Source: a virus
Virus record (IMG/VR): IMGVR_UViG_3300037882_000058
Location: 1 to 20,406 of that record
Length of the DNA: 20,406 nt
Reading direction: 5' to 3' (one strand)
Shown here: positions 1-7,448 of the stretch, piece after piece
Layout: the number at the start of each line of letters is the position of its first letter
How positions within the stretch are numbered: position 1 is the stretch's first letter
Notes under the pieces: generated by a model
What the model was told of the DNA's origin: nothing
Seen by the model: the letters and a program-made list of their open reading frames with translations, nothing else
The model's database searches: none
Position numbers and translations under genes: made by a program

Positions 1-2
1 CT

Positions 3-74
3 AGAACGCGCACCGACGCAGTTCAGGGGTTTTTGGGGTTTGGGCGGTACAATAAAAACCAGGGGGAAAAATGA
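3..74 (+). CDS. Possible 3' end of an upstream gene (partial)
   Basis: The frame beginning at base 3 is open from the window edge to a TGA at 72-74. That stop overlaps the ATG at 71 as ATGA, the same arrangement used by many later gene pairs here. The encoded tail is about 23 residues, ending in Asn-Gln-Gly-Glu-Lys, too short to assign. A second frame, from base 1, is also open to a TGA at 79-81 and begins Leu-Glu-Arg-Ala, so the reading frame is not certain. The overlap style is the only support. Confidence 0.3.
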   Translation, partial: RTRTDAVQGFLGFGRYNKNQGEK

Positions 75-1396
75 TAAATGAAAACTTGCAGGCGCTGGCC
101 ACGCCGATCGACGATTTAAAACCGCTGCCAGGAAACCCACGCATCGGCGACGTGGCCGCCGTAGCTCGATCGCTTGAGCGCTTTGGCCAACGAAAGCCAG
201 TAGTTGCCCGGCACGCAGACGGCACGATCATCGCAGGCAACCACACATGGAAAGCAGCGAAGCAACTCGGCTGGACAGAGATCGCCGTCGTTTGGACAGA
301 CGACGATGACAGCACAGCGAAAGCATTTGCACTAGCAGATAACAGAACCGCCGAACTTGGAACTTACGATGAGGAAGCATTGCGCGAGATGATTGCGCAG
401 CTCGTAAATGTTGATCCAGAATTAGTAAGCGACGCAGGCTACAGCCAAGAAGCGATCGCAGAGATTCTAAAGATTCCGGTCGAAGAGATTCCAATGGCTG
501 GCGACTTAGACGAAGCACCAGCAAAGCCACGCGAAGCACACAGCATCGAAGGCGACGTTTGGATTCTAGGGCCGCACAGATTAGTCGTTGGAGATTCAAC
601 AGACGCTGCAATTTTGGCAAAGGCACTCGACAATAAACTCGCCGATTGCATCTTCACCGATCCGCCATACAACGTTGCATACACCGGCGGAACAAATGAG
701 AACCTGACAATTCAAAACGATTCAATGAGCGACTTAGACTTTGAATCTTTTCTGCTAGCGACATACGCAGCGATGTATGCAAACGCAAAAGAAGGCTGCC
801 CAATTTATGTCTGCCACGCAGATGGAAGCAGCGTGACATTTAGATCAGCGTTCAAGACTTCCGGATTCATGCTGAAGCAAATTCTTATATGGGTTAAAGA
901 CAACTTCACACTCAGCCGCCAGGATTACAACTGGCAGCACGAACCAATTATTTATGGATGGAAGCCAGGAGCAGCACATCCCTGGTTTGGCCCATTCAAT
1001 GATTCAACCGTTCTAGACTTTGCCACTAAAGACCTGGACACATTAAGCAAGACAGAGCTCGTCAAGATTATCGAAACAGCACGAAGCACATCAACGGTGA
1101 TCAGAGAACCACGCCCACGCCGGAACTCAGAACATCCAACGATGAAGCCGATTAGTTTAATCACAAGAGTGCTCAAGAATTCAGCAAACAGCGAATCGCT
1201 TATTCTTGATCCATTCGGCGGATCCGGTTCCACATTGGTAGCAGCTCATTCACTAGGAATGAAAGCAGCGATCGTAGAACTCGATCCAATCTACGCAGAT
1301 GTAATCTGCAAGCGATGGCAACAACTTACCGGAGTGCAGCCAATCAACGAGCTCACCGGCAAGACTTACGATTTCATAGGAAGCGAAGATGCCTAA
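71..1396 (+). CDS. ParB-like N-terminal domain fused to a beta-class DNA (N6-adenine/N4-cytosine) methyltransferase
   Basis: The 441-residue protein has two modules. Residues about 10-110 resemble the ParB/sulfiredoxin fold, with a GNHTWKAAKQLG helix region at 56-67 and an ADNRTAEL segment at 89-96. Residues about 160-425 are a methyltransferase: the catalytic DPPY is at 197-200 and the SAM-binding DPFGGSGST at 380-388. Motif order IV before I is that of beta-class amino-methyltransferases, which transfer methyl from SAM to adenine N6 or cytosine N4. No restriction enzyme gene is nearby, so it is probably a solitary phage enzyme, perhaps protecting DNA from host restriction or marking DNA near packaging; its target site cannot be read from sequence. 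The ATG at 71 has AGGGGG 5 bases upstream. The 3' end overlaps the small terminase by 8 bases, tying it to the packaging genes. Confidence 0.9.
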   Translation: MINENLQALATPIDDLKPLPGNPRIGDVAAVARSLERFGQRKPVVARHADGTIIAGNHTWKAAKQLGWTEIAVVWTDDDDSTAKAFALADNRTAELGTYDEEALREMIAQLVNVDPELVSDAGYSQEAIAEILKIPVEEIPMAGDLDEAPAKPREAHSIEGDVWILGPHRLVVGDSTDAAILAKALDNKLADCIFTDPPYNVAYTGGTNENLTIQNDSMSDLDFESFLLATYAAMYANAKEGCPIYVCHADGSSVTFRSAFKTSGFMLKQILIWVKDNFTLSRQDYNWQHEPIIYGWKPGAAHPWFGPFNDSTVLDFATKDLDTLSKTELVKIIETARSTSTVIREPRPRRNSEHPTMKPISLITRVLKNSANSESLILDPFGGSGSTLVAAHSLGMKAAIVELDPIYADVICKRWQQLTGVQPINELTGKTYDFIGSEDA

Positions 1397-1826
1397 TCCA
1401 CCAAAGCCAATAGAACAAAAGCGCAAATTGGGGAACCCTGGAAAGCGACCACTTCCAGAGAAGGCCAATGTCATAGCGCTACCAATGGCAACAGAAACAC
1501 CGGAACCGCTTCGACCATTAGGACCAGAAGGCACAAAGATGTGGGAACGAATCTGGAAAGCAGGACGCGCCTGGATTTCACCAACGACAGACATCGAGCA
1601 AGTGATGATGCTCTGCGAAACAATGGATGAGCGAATCCAACTACGCGCCGTAGTATTTCGCGGTGGCGAATGGAGAGATCGAGTAGCACTTCGACAACTC
1701 GACTACCAGATCACCAATATGCTTTCATTGATTGCATTCAATCCAGTAGAGCGATCAAGGCTAGGACTTGCAGAAGTACAAGCACAGACACGCATCCAGG
1801 AATTAATGCAGCGATCACGTGGGTAA
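1389..1826 (+). CDS. terS: Terminase small subunit, P27-like family
   Basis: The 145-residue protein has the basic, proline-rich start seen in P27-type small terminases, with KRKLGNPGKRPLPE at about residues 11-24. A helical body follows, including WERIWKAGRAW and a DYQITNMLSLIAFNPVERSRLG segment near the C-terminus. Small terminase recognises the packaging site on concatemeric phage DNA and presents it to the large subunit. The length and the position immediately upstream of the large terminase fit the family. Its ATG lies inside the end of the methyltransferase gene, and its own stop lies inside the start of the large subunit gene, so all three are probably translationally coupled. The start could be contested by a few bases but no better ATG exists nearby. 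Confidence 0.85.
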   Translation: MPNPPKPIEQKRKLGNPGKRPLPEKANVIALPMATETPEPLRPLGPEGTKMWERIWKAGRAWISPTTDIEQVMMLCETMDERIQLRAVVFRGGEWRDRVALRQLDYQITNMLSLIAFNPVERSRLGLAEVQAQTRIQELMQRSRG

Positions 1827-3363
1827 AAAGAAAATACAATCGTGGCCGCCGCGTTGGATGACGCCGGTGGACGCAGCCGACCGCAAACGTGGAGACGGCC
1901 CACTTTATTCAGAATTTGCTGAAGCCGTTTGCAGAGTTACCAAAGATTCAGTAGCAGCACCAGCAGGCCAACTCATAGAGCTGCGAGAATGGCAGAAGGA
2001 ACTTCTCAACCACGCGCTTGCACGACGCAAAGACGGCCGCTTCAAACACAGAGTGGCCCTGATCGGCATGGCACGAAAGAACGGAAAATCTGCGCTCGCA
2101 GCGTCGGCAGGATTATCAGCCCTGACATTAGGTGGCAACGGTTCCGAAATTTATTCATGCGCAGCCGATCGAGATCAGGCACGCATCGTATTTGGCACAG
2201 CTCGTCGAATGGTTGAATTAGATCCAGAACTTTCTTCAATGTTCACGCTTTACAAAGACGCGATCGAATACAAAGACAAAGGATCCGTTTACCGCGCACT
2301 ATCAGCAGAGGCATACACCAAAGAAGGACTCAACCCTTCGCCGATTGTTATCTTTGACGAAGTACACGCACAGCCAAACCGAGAACTCTGGGATGTTATG
2401 TCGCTCGCCGGCGGAGCACGCGCCGATTCACTTCTTCTCGGCATAACAACAGCAGGAGTAAAGACACAAGCAAACGGCCAGGACAGCCTCTGCTATTCGC
2501 TTTATCAATACGGCCAGAAGCTCGTAAAGGGCGAACTTGTAGATCCGTCGTTCTTCTTTGCTTGGTGGGAACCGAAGCAACCAGAAGCAGATCACAGAGA
2601 CAAGCAGCTCTGGATAGAAGCAAACCCCGGATTCGGCGACATCGTCGATGCCGAGGATTTCGAGAGCGCCGTTCTTCGAACTCCAGAAGCCGAATTCAGA
2701 ACAAAGCGAATCAACACATTTGTATCAACAGCAACCGCCTGGCTTCCGACAGGGGCATGGGAAGCGTTGATCGATACAGACAGAACGCCAGAACAAGGCG
2801 AAAATGTGATTCTTGCATTTGATGGAGCGTTCTCAAACGACAGCACAGCGCTGATCGCCTGGCTTCTCGGCGGAGACAAACCGCACTTGATGGTTGTGGG
2901 AATTTGGGAACGACCAGATGATGCAGAACAGGGCTGGCACGTTCCAGTCGCAGAAGTAGAACAAACGATCATCGACACATTTAGAAACAGCAACTATCAA
3001 ACCAAAGAGATCGTCTTCGACCCGGCACGATGGCAGCGAACATTCATGGTGCTAGACGAACAAGGAATGCCAGTCGTTTCTTATCCAAACAGCGCAGAGC
3101 GAATGGTTCCAGCAACGCAGAAATTCTACGAAGCCGTAGTCAACCAAAGCTTTACGCACGACGGCGATGAAAGAATGGCAAGACACATTGCCAACTGCGT
3201 GACCAAACAATCATCACGCGGAGTGATGGTTGCAAAAGCAAGCTCGAAGCGCAAAGTCGACGCAGCCGTTGCAGCAATCTTCGGATACGACAGAGCAACG
3301 CAACCAGCAGAACCAAAGAAACCAGTCGCAAGATTCTTCTCACTTGATCTAGGAGCAAAATGA
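1819..3363 (+). CDS. terL: Terminase large subunit (packaging ATPase and nuclease)
   Basis: At 514 residues this is a full-length TerL. The ATPase half has a Walker A-like MARKNGKS at 84-91 and a Walker B IVIFDE at 176-181, followed by an ITTAG motif at 209-213 (coupling motif). The RNase H-like nuclease half carries acidic residues in FDGAFSND (D335), VFDPARW (D401) and KRKVDAA (D481), the usual metal-binding trio. It pumps DNA into the prohead and cuts the concatemer. The GTG at 1819 overlaps the small subunit stop by 8 bases and keeps a basic N-terminus; an in-frame ATG at 1858 (residue 14) is an alternative, but neither has a strong Shine-Dalgarno. The stop overlaps the next start as ATGA. 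Confidence 0.95.
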   Translation: MGKKKIQSWPPRWMTPVDAADRKRGDGPLYSEFAEAVCRVTKDSVAAPAGQLIELREWQKELLNHALARRKDGRFKHRVALIGMARKNGKSALAASAGLSALTLGGNGSEIYSCAADRDQARIVFGTARRMVELDPELSSMFTLYKDAIEYKDKGSVYRALSAEAYTKEGLNPSPIVIFDEVHAQPNRELWDVMSLAGGARADSLLLGITTAGVKTQANGQDSLCYSLYQYGQKLVKGELVDPSFFFAWWEPKQPEADHRDKQLWIEANPGFGDIVDAEDFESAVLRTPEAEFRTKRINTFVSTATAWLPTGAWEALIDTDRTPEQGENVILAFDGAFSNDSTALIAWLLGGDKPHLMVVGIWERPDDAEQGWHVPVAEVEQTIIDTFRNSNYQTKEIVFDPARWQRTFMVLDEQGMPVVSYPNSAERMVPATQKFYEAVVNQSFTHDGDERMARHIANCVTKQSSRGVMVAKASSKRKVDAAVAAIFGYDRATQPAEPKKPVARFFSLDLGAK

Positions 3364-3500
3364 AAAAAATAGACTTCTCACTGATCGCAGAAGTGGTAGG
3401 CGTTGCGTGCGCAACAGCAGGACTGGCGATGCTTTCACTTCCGGTGGCATTGATTGCACTAGGATCTTTCTTAATTTGGATCACAGAAAAGGCTAACTAA
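3360..3500 (+). CDS. 46-residue membrane peptide between terminase and portal
   Basis: An ATG at 3360 overlaps the terminase stop and is preceded by AGGAG with a 4-base spacer, among the best ribosome-binding sites in the window. The frame runs to TAA at 3498-3500, which itself overlaps the portal ATG. The peptide begins MKKIDF and then has about 34 mostly hydrophobic residues (roughly 7-41), enough for one long or two short membrane segments, ending ITEKAN. I do not recognise a family. Small membrane peptides at this place are seen in some phages and their role is unknown; toxicity control, a minor holin-like activity or simple coupling of portal translation are all possible. The overlaps at both ends and the good ribosome-binding site support it being real. 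Confidence 0.7.
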   Translation: MKKIDFSLIAEVVGVACATAGLAMLSLPVALIALGSFLIWITEKAN

Positions 3501-5161
3501 TGAGTCTATCAAAGCGACTACGACAAGCAGGCGAGAAGCGCACCAACGACAGCCAATGGGTGGAGCCGCTTATTCCAGGACGCCCTGCGTACATGGCACC
3601 ATCCGGAATCGAAGTTACAGCAGATTCTGCGATTCGTATGTCAACAGTTTATGCCTGCGTGCGATTACTCGGCGATACGATTTCATCATTGCCACTAGGC
3701 GCATACGTTCGACGCGGCAGAAACCGCATCTCATACATTTCAGCATTCGGTGAACAGCCAGAATGGATCAACAAGCCAAACCCAGAAGCAACACGCCTGG
3801 AGTTCTTCGAGCAAGTTATTTCATCGCTTAACATTCATGGCAACGCTTTCATTTTAACCGTTCGCGACGACATGGACGAAGTAAGAGAGCTCTACTGCGT
3901 TCACCCGGAAGATATTCGAATCGAGCGACCAGGGCCAGGCGAACCGATCATCTACAAGATGCGCGATTCAGTAGGAGCCTATTCTCGAATTTTGACCAGC
4001 AAGGAAATGCTTCACATTCCGATGTTTCGCCTGCCTGGATCTCTTTACGGATTAGGCCCAATCGCAGCTGCGCGACTTACGATCGGTGCAGCGATGGCAG
4101 CAGACACATACGCAGCCGCATACTTCGGCAACGCGGCAAATCCAGGCGGAGTAATCGAAGTGCCAAACGAGCTCACAGAAGAGCAGGCAAGCGACATCGG
4201 CCGCGATTGGAACATCACACACACAGGCCCATACAGAGCCGGCAAGATTGGCATCCTTTCAGGCGGCGCAACATTCAGACCGCTGACACTTAACGCACAA
4301 GATGCACAGCTGCTAGAAGCCAGAAGATTCAACGTCGAAGATATTGCCCGATTGTTCCGAGTTCCGATCAGTTTATTAGGACACCCGGTCGCAGGATCGA
4401 TGTCATTCGCCAGCGTTGAAGCGCAAAACCTTTCATTTGTTCAGCACAGCCTGCGCCCATTATTGGAACGCTTAGAGCAAGCACTTTCAGGATTGCTGCC
4501 AGAGCCAGAAGGATTCATCAAGTTCAACCTTGACGCACTTCTACGAGGAACCACCCTGGAGCGCTTCGACGCTTACACAAAGGGCCTCCGTGAAGGTTTC
4601 CTATCACTTAACGACGTGCGATCCGTTGAAGATTTGGCACCGCTTGGCGAAGCCGGAGATCAGTACCGAGTGCCACTACAAAACATCGACGCAGCAGACG
4701 CACGCGATGTAGGACTCAAGCTACGAGCAGAGATCGCATCATCACTGATCCAGGTTGGATTTGATCCAAAGGCCGTAACAGAAGCGGTCGGATTACCAGA
4801 GATGGCGCACACAGGCCTCCCATCTACGCAGCTGCAACAGATTTCAGCAATTGATCCAGCAGACCCACAAAGCGTCTACGAAGTCAATTCAAGAGAAGCA
4901 CGAAGCGAGCAACCGCACATGGTTCTACAAGTTCCAGAACCAACCGTCAATGTTGCAGCTCCGAATGTAACAATTGAACCGGCAATGGTTATGCTTGATT
5001 CACCACAAGTCAATGTTGAAGCGCCAAACGTAACGGTTGACGCACCGACAGTAAATGTGACAAACACAATCGAGCGCAAACGAGTTCGCAAGAAGATCAT
5101 TCGAGATGAAAACAATTTGATTGTTGAAGTCATTGAAGAATTTGTTGAAGGGGAAGAATAA
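3500..5161 (+). CDS. Portal protein, HK97 family, with a repeat-bearing C-terminal tail
   Basis: The 553-residue protein matches the HK97-type portal family: ADSAIRMSTVYACVRLLGD near residues 37-55, SLPLGAY, LHIPMFR with a following glycine-rich turn, and FNVEDIARLFRVPISLLG in the clip/stem half. The family forms the dodecameric ring at one capsid vertex through which DNA enters and to which the tail attaches. The conserved core ends near residue 400. The tail contains a valine/asparagine/proline repeat (residues 483-521) and then a charged segment KRVRKKIIRDENN ending in an acidic tail. Such an extension makes it longer than many HK97 portals. The ATG at 3500 overlaps the preceding stop (TAATG), and the 3' end does the same with the next gene. 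Confidence 0.95.
   Translation: MSLSKRLRQAGEKRTNDSQWVEPLIPGRPAYMAPSGIEVTADSAIRMSTVYACVRLLGDTISSLPLGAYVRRGRNRISYISAFGEQPEWINKPNPEATRLEFFEQVISSLNIHGNAFILTVRDDMDEVRELYCVHPEDIRIERPGPGEPIIYKMRDSVGAYSRILTSKEMLHIPMFRLPGSLYGLGPIAAARLTIGAAMAADTYAAAYFGNAANPGGVIEVPNELTEEQASDIGRDWNITHTGPYRAGKIGILSGGATFRPLTLNAQDAQLLEARRFNVEDIARLFRVPISLLGHPVAGSMSFASVEAQNLSFVQHSLRPLLERLEQALSGLLPEPEGFIKFNLDALLRGTTLERFDAYTKGLREGFLSLNDVRSVEDLAPLGEAGDQYRVPLQNIDAADARDVGLKLRAEIASSLIQVGFDPKAVTEAVGLPEMAHTGLPSTQLQQISAIDPADPQSVYEVNSREARSEQPHMVLQVPEPTVNVAAPNVTIEPAMVMLDSPQVNVEAPNVTVDAPTVNVTNTIERKRVRKKIIRDENNLIVEVIEEFVEGEE
4946..5062 (+). repeat. Short imperfect repeat in the portal tail (VNV-x-APNVT-like)
   Basis: Residues 483-492 read VNVAAPNVTI and 504-513 read VNVEAPNVTV. 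A partial third copy, VNVTNT, begins at 518. The spacing is 21 then 14 residues. The alternating valines suggest short beta strands, possibly a beta-solenoid-like or extended arm. Confidence 0.8.
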
Positions 5162-5544
5162 TGGCAACAGGTCTAAGTGCTTACCTTGCAAACAAATTTC
5201 TAGACGCCGTCGGCAATGCCACCGCTTACTCAGCAGCCAACGTGTATGTGAAACTTCACATAGGCGATCCAGGAGCAAACGGCACAGGCAACCCGGCAAC
5301 AGAGACGACACGTCAAGCAGTTTCATTCAGCGCAGCAACAGGCGGTGGACTTACATCCGACGCAGATATTTCTTGGACAAACATCGCAGGCTCAGAAGAT
5401 GCAACATTCTTCACAGCATGGGATAACGCAACGACAGGAAACTTCTTATTTAGCGGAGCAATAACAGGCAACGCTTACACAGCAGGCGATACTTTTACAA
5501 TTCCAAGCGGATCACTGACAGTATCCCTAACGCTCGCGAGCTAA
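5161..5544 (+). CDS. Probable virion protein, beta-rich (127 residues), of a type common after actinophage portals
   Basis: The protein has a short helical start (GLSAYLANKFLDAV), then VYVKLHIGDPGANGTGNPA at about 29-47, an ETTRQAVSFSAATGGG stretch, a tryptophan in DISWTN, and a glycine/threonine-rich beta end (AYTAGDTFTIPSGSLTVSLT). This pattern, with the LHxGDPG and WTN motifs, is familiar in small actinophage structural proteins variously labelled tail fibre-like or decoration; I do not know a firm function. Position between portal and protease points to a head component or head-neck accessory. It starts at an ATG overlapping the portal stop, so it is coupled to portal translation. Confidence 0.75.
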   Translation: MATGLSAYLANKFLDAVGNATAYSAANVYVKLHIGDPGANGTGNPATETTRQAVSFSAATGGGLTSDADISWTNIAGSEDATFFTAWDNATTGNFLFSGAITGNAYTAGDTFTIPSGSLTVSLTLAS

Positions 5545-5545
5545 C

Positions 5546-5926
5546 ATGGCTCAATTTGTTCTCGATACTTCCCAACTTAATGTCGACGTATTAGGACCGA
5601 TCACGTTCGCAACAGCGAGCGCTTCGTTAGGATCAGCAACAGCAACAGCAACGGCAGAGATTGACAACATCGTCGCAGCTAACGCACCACTTGGAGCATT
5701 GGTAGCACAGGCAAGCATTCCACAGCCAGGATCTCAAACCGCTGGTTCGGTGGGGCTTCCAAACTATGTACAGCCAAACATAATCACGCCAAACATAGAG
5801 ATAAAGCAAGCAAAGAAAATAAAGGCAAAGGCAAAGACACGACTAGGCGCGATGAAAATACAAGCAACATCAAGAATAGATTTCTCTGTGCTTAACGACG
5901 ACGCAGAACTTCTTCTACTGATCTAG
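5546..5926 (+). CDS. Hypothetical protein with three alanine/glycine repeats
   Basis: I do not recognise a family for this 126-residue protein. It is rich in alanine and threonine at the N-terminus, has a proline/asparagine stretch around residues 59-84, and a lysine-rich segment (KQAKKIKAKAK) at 87-97. A degenerate unit recurs three times: ASLGSATATATAEI (26-39), APLGALVAQASI (47-58) and TRLGAMKIQATSRI (98-111), each with Leu-Gly and an alternating small/hydrophobic pattern that suggests beta strands. It begins one base after the preceding stop and lacks a clear Shine-Dalgarno, so reinitiation is likely. A head or decoration-associated role is guessed from position only. Confidence 0.65.
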   Translation: MAQFVLDTSQLNVDVLGPITFATASASLGSATATATAEIDNIVAANAPLGALVAQASIPQPGSQTAGSVGLPNYVQPNIITPNIEIKQAKKIKAKAKTRLGAMKIQATSRIDFSVLNDDAELLLLI

Positions 5927-5933
5927 GACAAAA

Positions 5934-7448
5934 ATGCCATATTTGATAAGCGATAAGCAAAGTGACTGCGCAGGATGGGCAACCGTCAAAGAAGAAGCCG
6001 ACGGTTCATACACGACTCTTTCATGCCACGATACAAAGCAAGACGCAATCGATCAAATGGTTGCTATATCAATTGCAGAAGATATGGAACCAGGCGGAGA
6101 AGTAAACAGCAGGGCAGTAGATCTGAGTGCGCCAGCATTTATCCGACAGAACGCAGAACGCGGATTGAAATATCTGCAAGAAGGTTATGGCGGAGACGGC
6201 CTCACAGATGCAACAAAGCGTGAAGCACGCGAGATGGCAGCAGGAAGAATAAGCGAAAACAAAGTAAGAAAAATGGCGCCCTGGTTTGCTAGACACAAAG
6301 TCGATGGCCAGGCACCAAAGAACAGCAACCCATCCGATCCACAATATCCAGGCGCAGGATTAGTCGCCTGGCTGTTATGGGGCGGAGACGCAGACTTCAG
6401 CGACCGAGCACAAAACTGGGCGCAGAGAAAAATAGACGCACTCGATGCAGAAGAAGATTCAAGGAGCAAAATGAAAAAAATCGAACGCCGCACCTTCACG
6501 ATCAAGAACGTAGAAGCACGCCAGGCAGAAGATGGAACGATGCGCCTCTCTGGATACGCAGCCGTATTCAACGAAGATAGCGTGCCGCTTCCATTCCTTG
6601 AGAGAATCGCACCGGGTGCATTTAGAAAGACCCTGACAGAGACACCAGATGTGCGCCTCTTGATCAACCACGAAGGCCTACCTTTGGCAAGAACAAAGAA
6701 CGGAACACTTCGACTTAACGAAGATGAAACCGGCCTCTATATGGATGCAGATCTTCCAGACACGCAAGCAGCTCGCGACCTTTACACCCTGGTCGAGCGC
6801 GGCGACGTTGACCAGATGAGCTTTGCATTCAGAGTGATCCGCCAGAAATGGAGCGAGGATCGCAGCCGCCGAGTTTTAACAGAGCTCAGCCTTTCAGATG
6901 GCGACGTTTCAGTCGTCACATATCCGGCATATCCAACGACAAGCGTTGAAGCACGCGAAGCACTAAGAAGCGCAATAGATGCAATCAAGGAAGGCCGTGA
7001 AGTTACCGGCGAATCTTTAATCATCCTAAAAACAATTTTCGAGGATCTCAGCGAAGGTCATGAATATATTATGCGTGCGGTTGAAATGATGGCGATGCTT
7101 ACAGGCTCAGAAGAAGAAATTGAAGAACAATCACGTGAAAACGTTGGCGACTTTGTCGAATGGGATTCAAGCGGTGGAACTGCAAAAGGCCGCATTGAAC
7201 ACATTATGGAAGAAGGCGTTCTTGGTATTCCAGGAACAGAATTTAGCATTACAGCTGAAGAGGGCGATCCTGCGGTTTTGATTCGAGTATATGAAGAATT
7301 TCGCGATGGATACCGACCAACAGAAACCTTAGTCGGTCACAAAATGTCTGAACTTCGTTATATTGAACCACTACCTGAAGCAACCGAAGAAGAAGGTCGC
7401 AAGATTTCTCTTCGACTTGCGAAAGCAATCGTAAATAATACAAAATAG
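5934..7448 (+). CDS. Multi-domain prohead (head maturation) protease, S78 family
   Basis: This 504-residue protein has at least three modules. Residues 1-55 form a small domain with a cysteine pair (C12, C31) and CHDTKQDAIDQMVAISIAED; 62-172 is a helical module containing REAREMAAGRISENKVRKMAPWFARH and PGAGLVAWLLWGG, known to me as an accessory segment of actinophage proteases. Residues about 183-345 are the S78 protease that trims capsid subunits during head assembly: PGAF at 227-230, LLINHEG with H246, and QMSFAF with S296, aligned with the family's His and Ser; D324 in GDVSVVTYPA may be the acidic member. Residues about 404-479 are an added small beta domain resembling phage HVA1/Tudor-like folds (VGDFVEWDSSGGTAKGRIEHI, TLVGHKMSELR). 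An internal in-frame start may also give a 325-residue form. Confidence 0.9.
   Translation: MPYLISDKQSDCAGWATVKEEADGSYTTLSCHDTKQDAIDQMVAISIAEDMEPGGEVNSRAVDLSAPAFIRQNAERGLKYLQEGYGGDGLTDATKREAREMAAGRISENKVRKMAPWFARHKVDGQAPKNSNPSDPQYPGAGLVAWLLWGGDADFSDRAQNWAQRKIDALDAEEDSRSKMKKIERRTFTIKNVEARQAEDGTMRLSGYAAVFNEDSVPLPFLERIAPGAFRKTLTETPDVRLLINHEGLPLARTKNGTLRLNEDETGLYMDADLPDTQAARDLYTLVERGDVDQMSFAFRVIRQKWSEDRSRRVLTELSLSDGDVSVVTYPAYPTTSVEAREALRSAIDAIKEGREVTGESLIILKTIFEDLSEGHEYIMRAVEMMAMLTGSEEEIEEQSRENVGDFVEWDSSGGTAKGRIEHIMEEGVLGIPGTEFSITAEEGDPAVLIRVYEEFRDGYRPTETLVGHKMSELRYIEPLPEATEEEGRKISLRLAKAIVNNTK
6462..6473 (+). promoter_or_regulatory. Internal ribosome-binding site and in-frame ATG inside the protease gene
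   Basis: AGGAG (6462-6466), spacer CAAA, then ATG at 6471-6473, in frame as Met180 of the protease. The 20 bases AGGAGCAAAATGAAAAAAAT are identical to those starting the membrane peptide gene at 3351-3370. Starting here would give a 325-residue protein beginning exactly at the S78 catalytic module, leaving out the two N-terminal modules. Confidence 0.65.

Noticed and set aside
22-53. Possible promoter (TTCAGG and TACAAT) upstream of the methyltransferase
   Set aside because: The spacing of about 20 bases is poor and the -35 match weak; the region may also be coding.
5532-5541. Perfect 10-base palindrome GCTCGCGAGC at the end of a small gene
   Set aside because: It is within codons, is short, has no loop, and could be chance in this composition.
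6185-6667. Long open frame on the minus strand opposite the protease gene (and similar ones at 2592-2993, 12226-12555, 18828-19331)
   Set aside because: They lie wholly opposite well-supported + strand genes, lack good ribosome-binding sites, and have low-complexity or arginine/serine/leucine-rich products typical of antisense frames.
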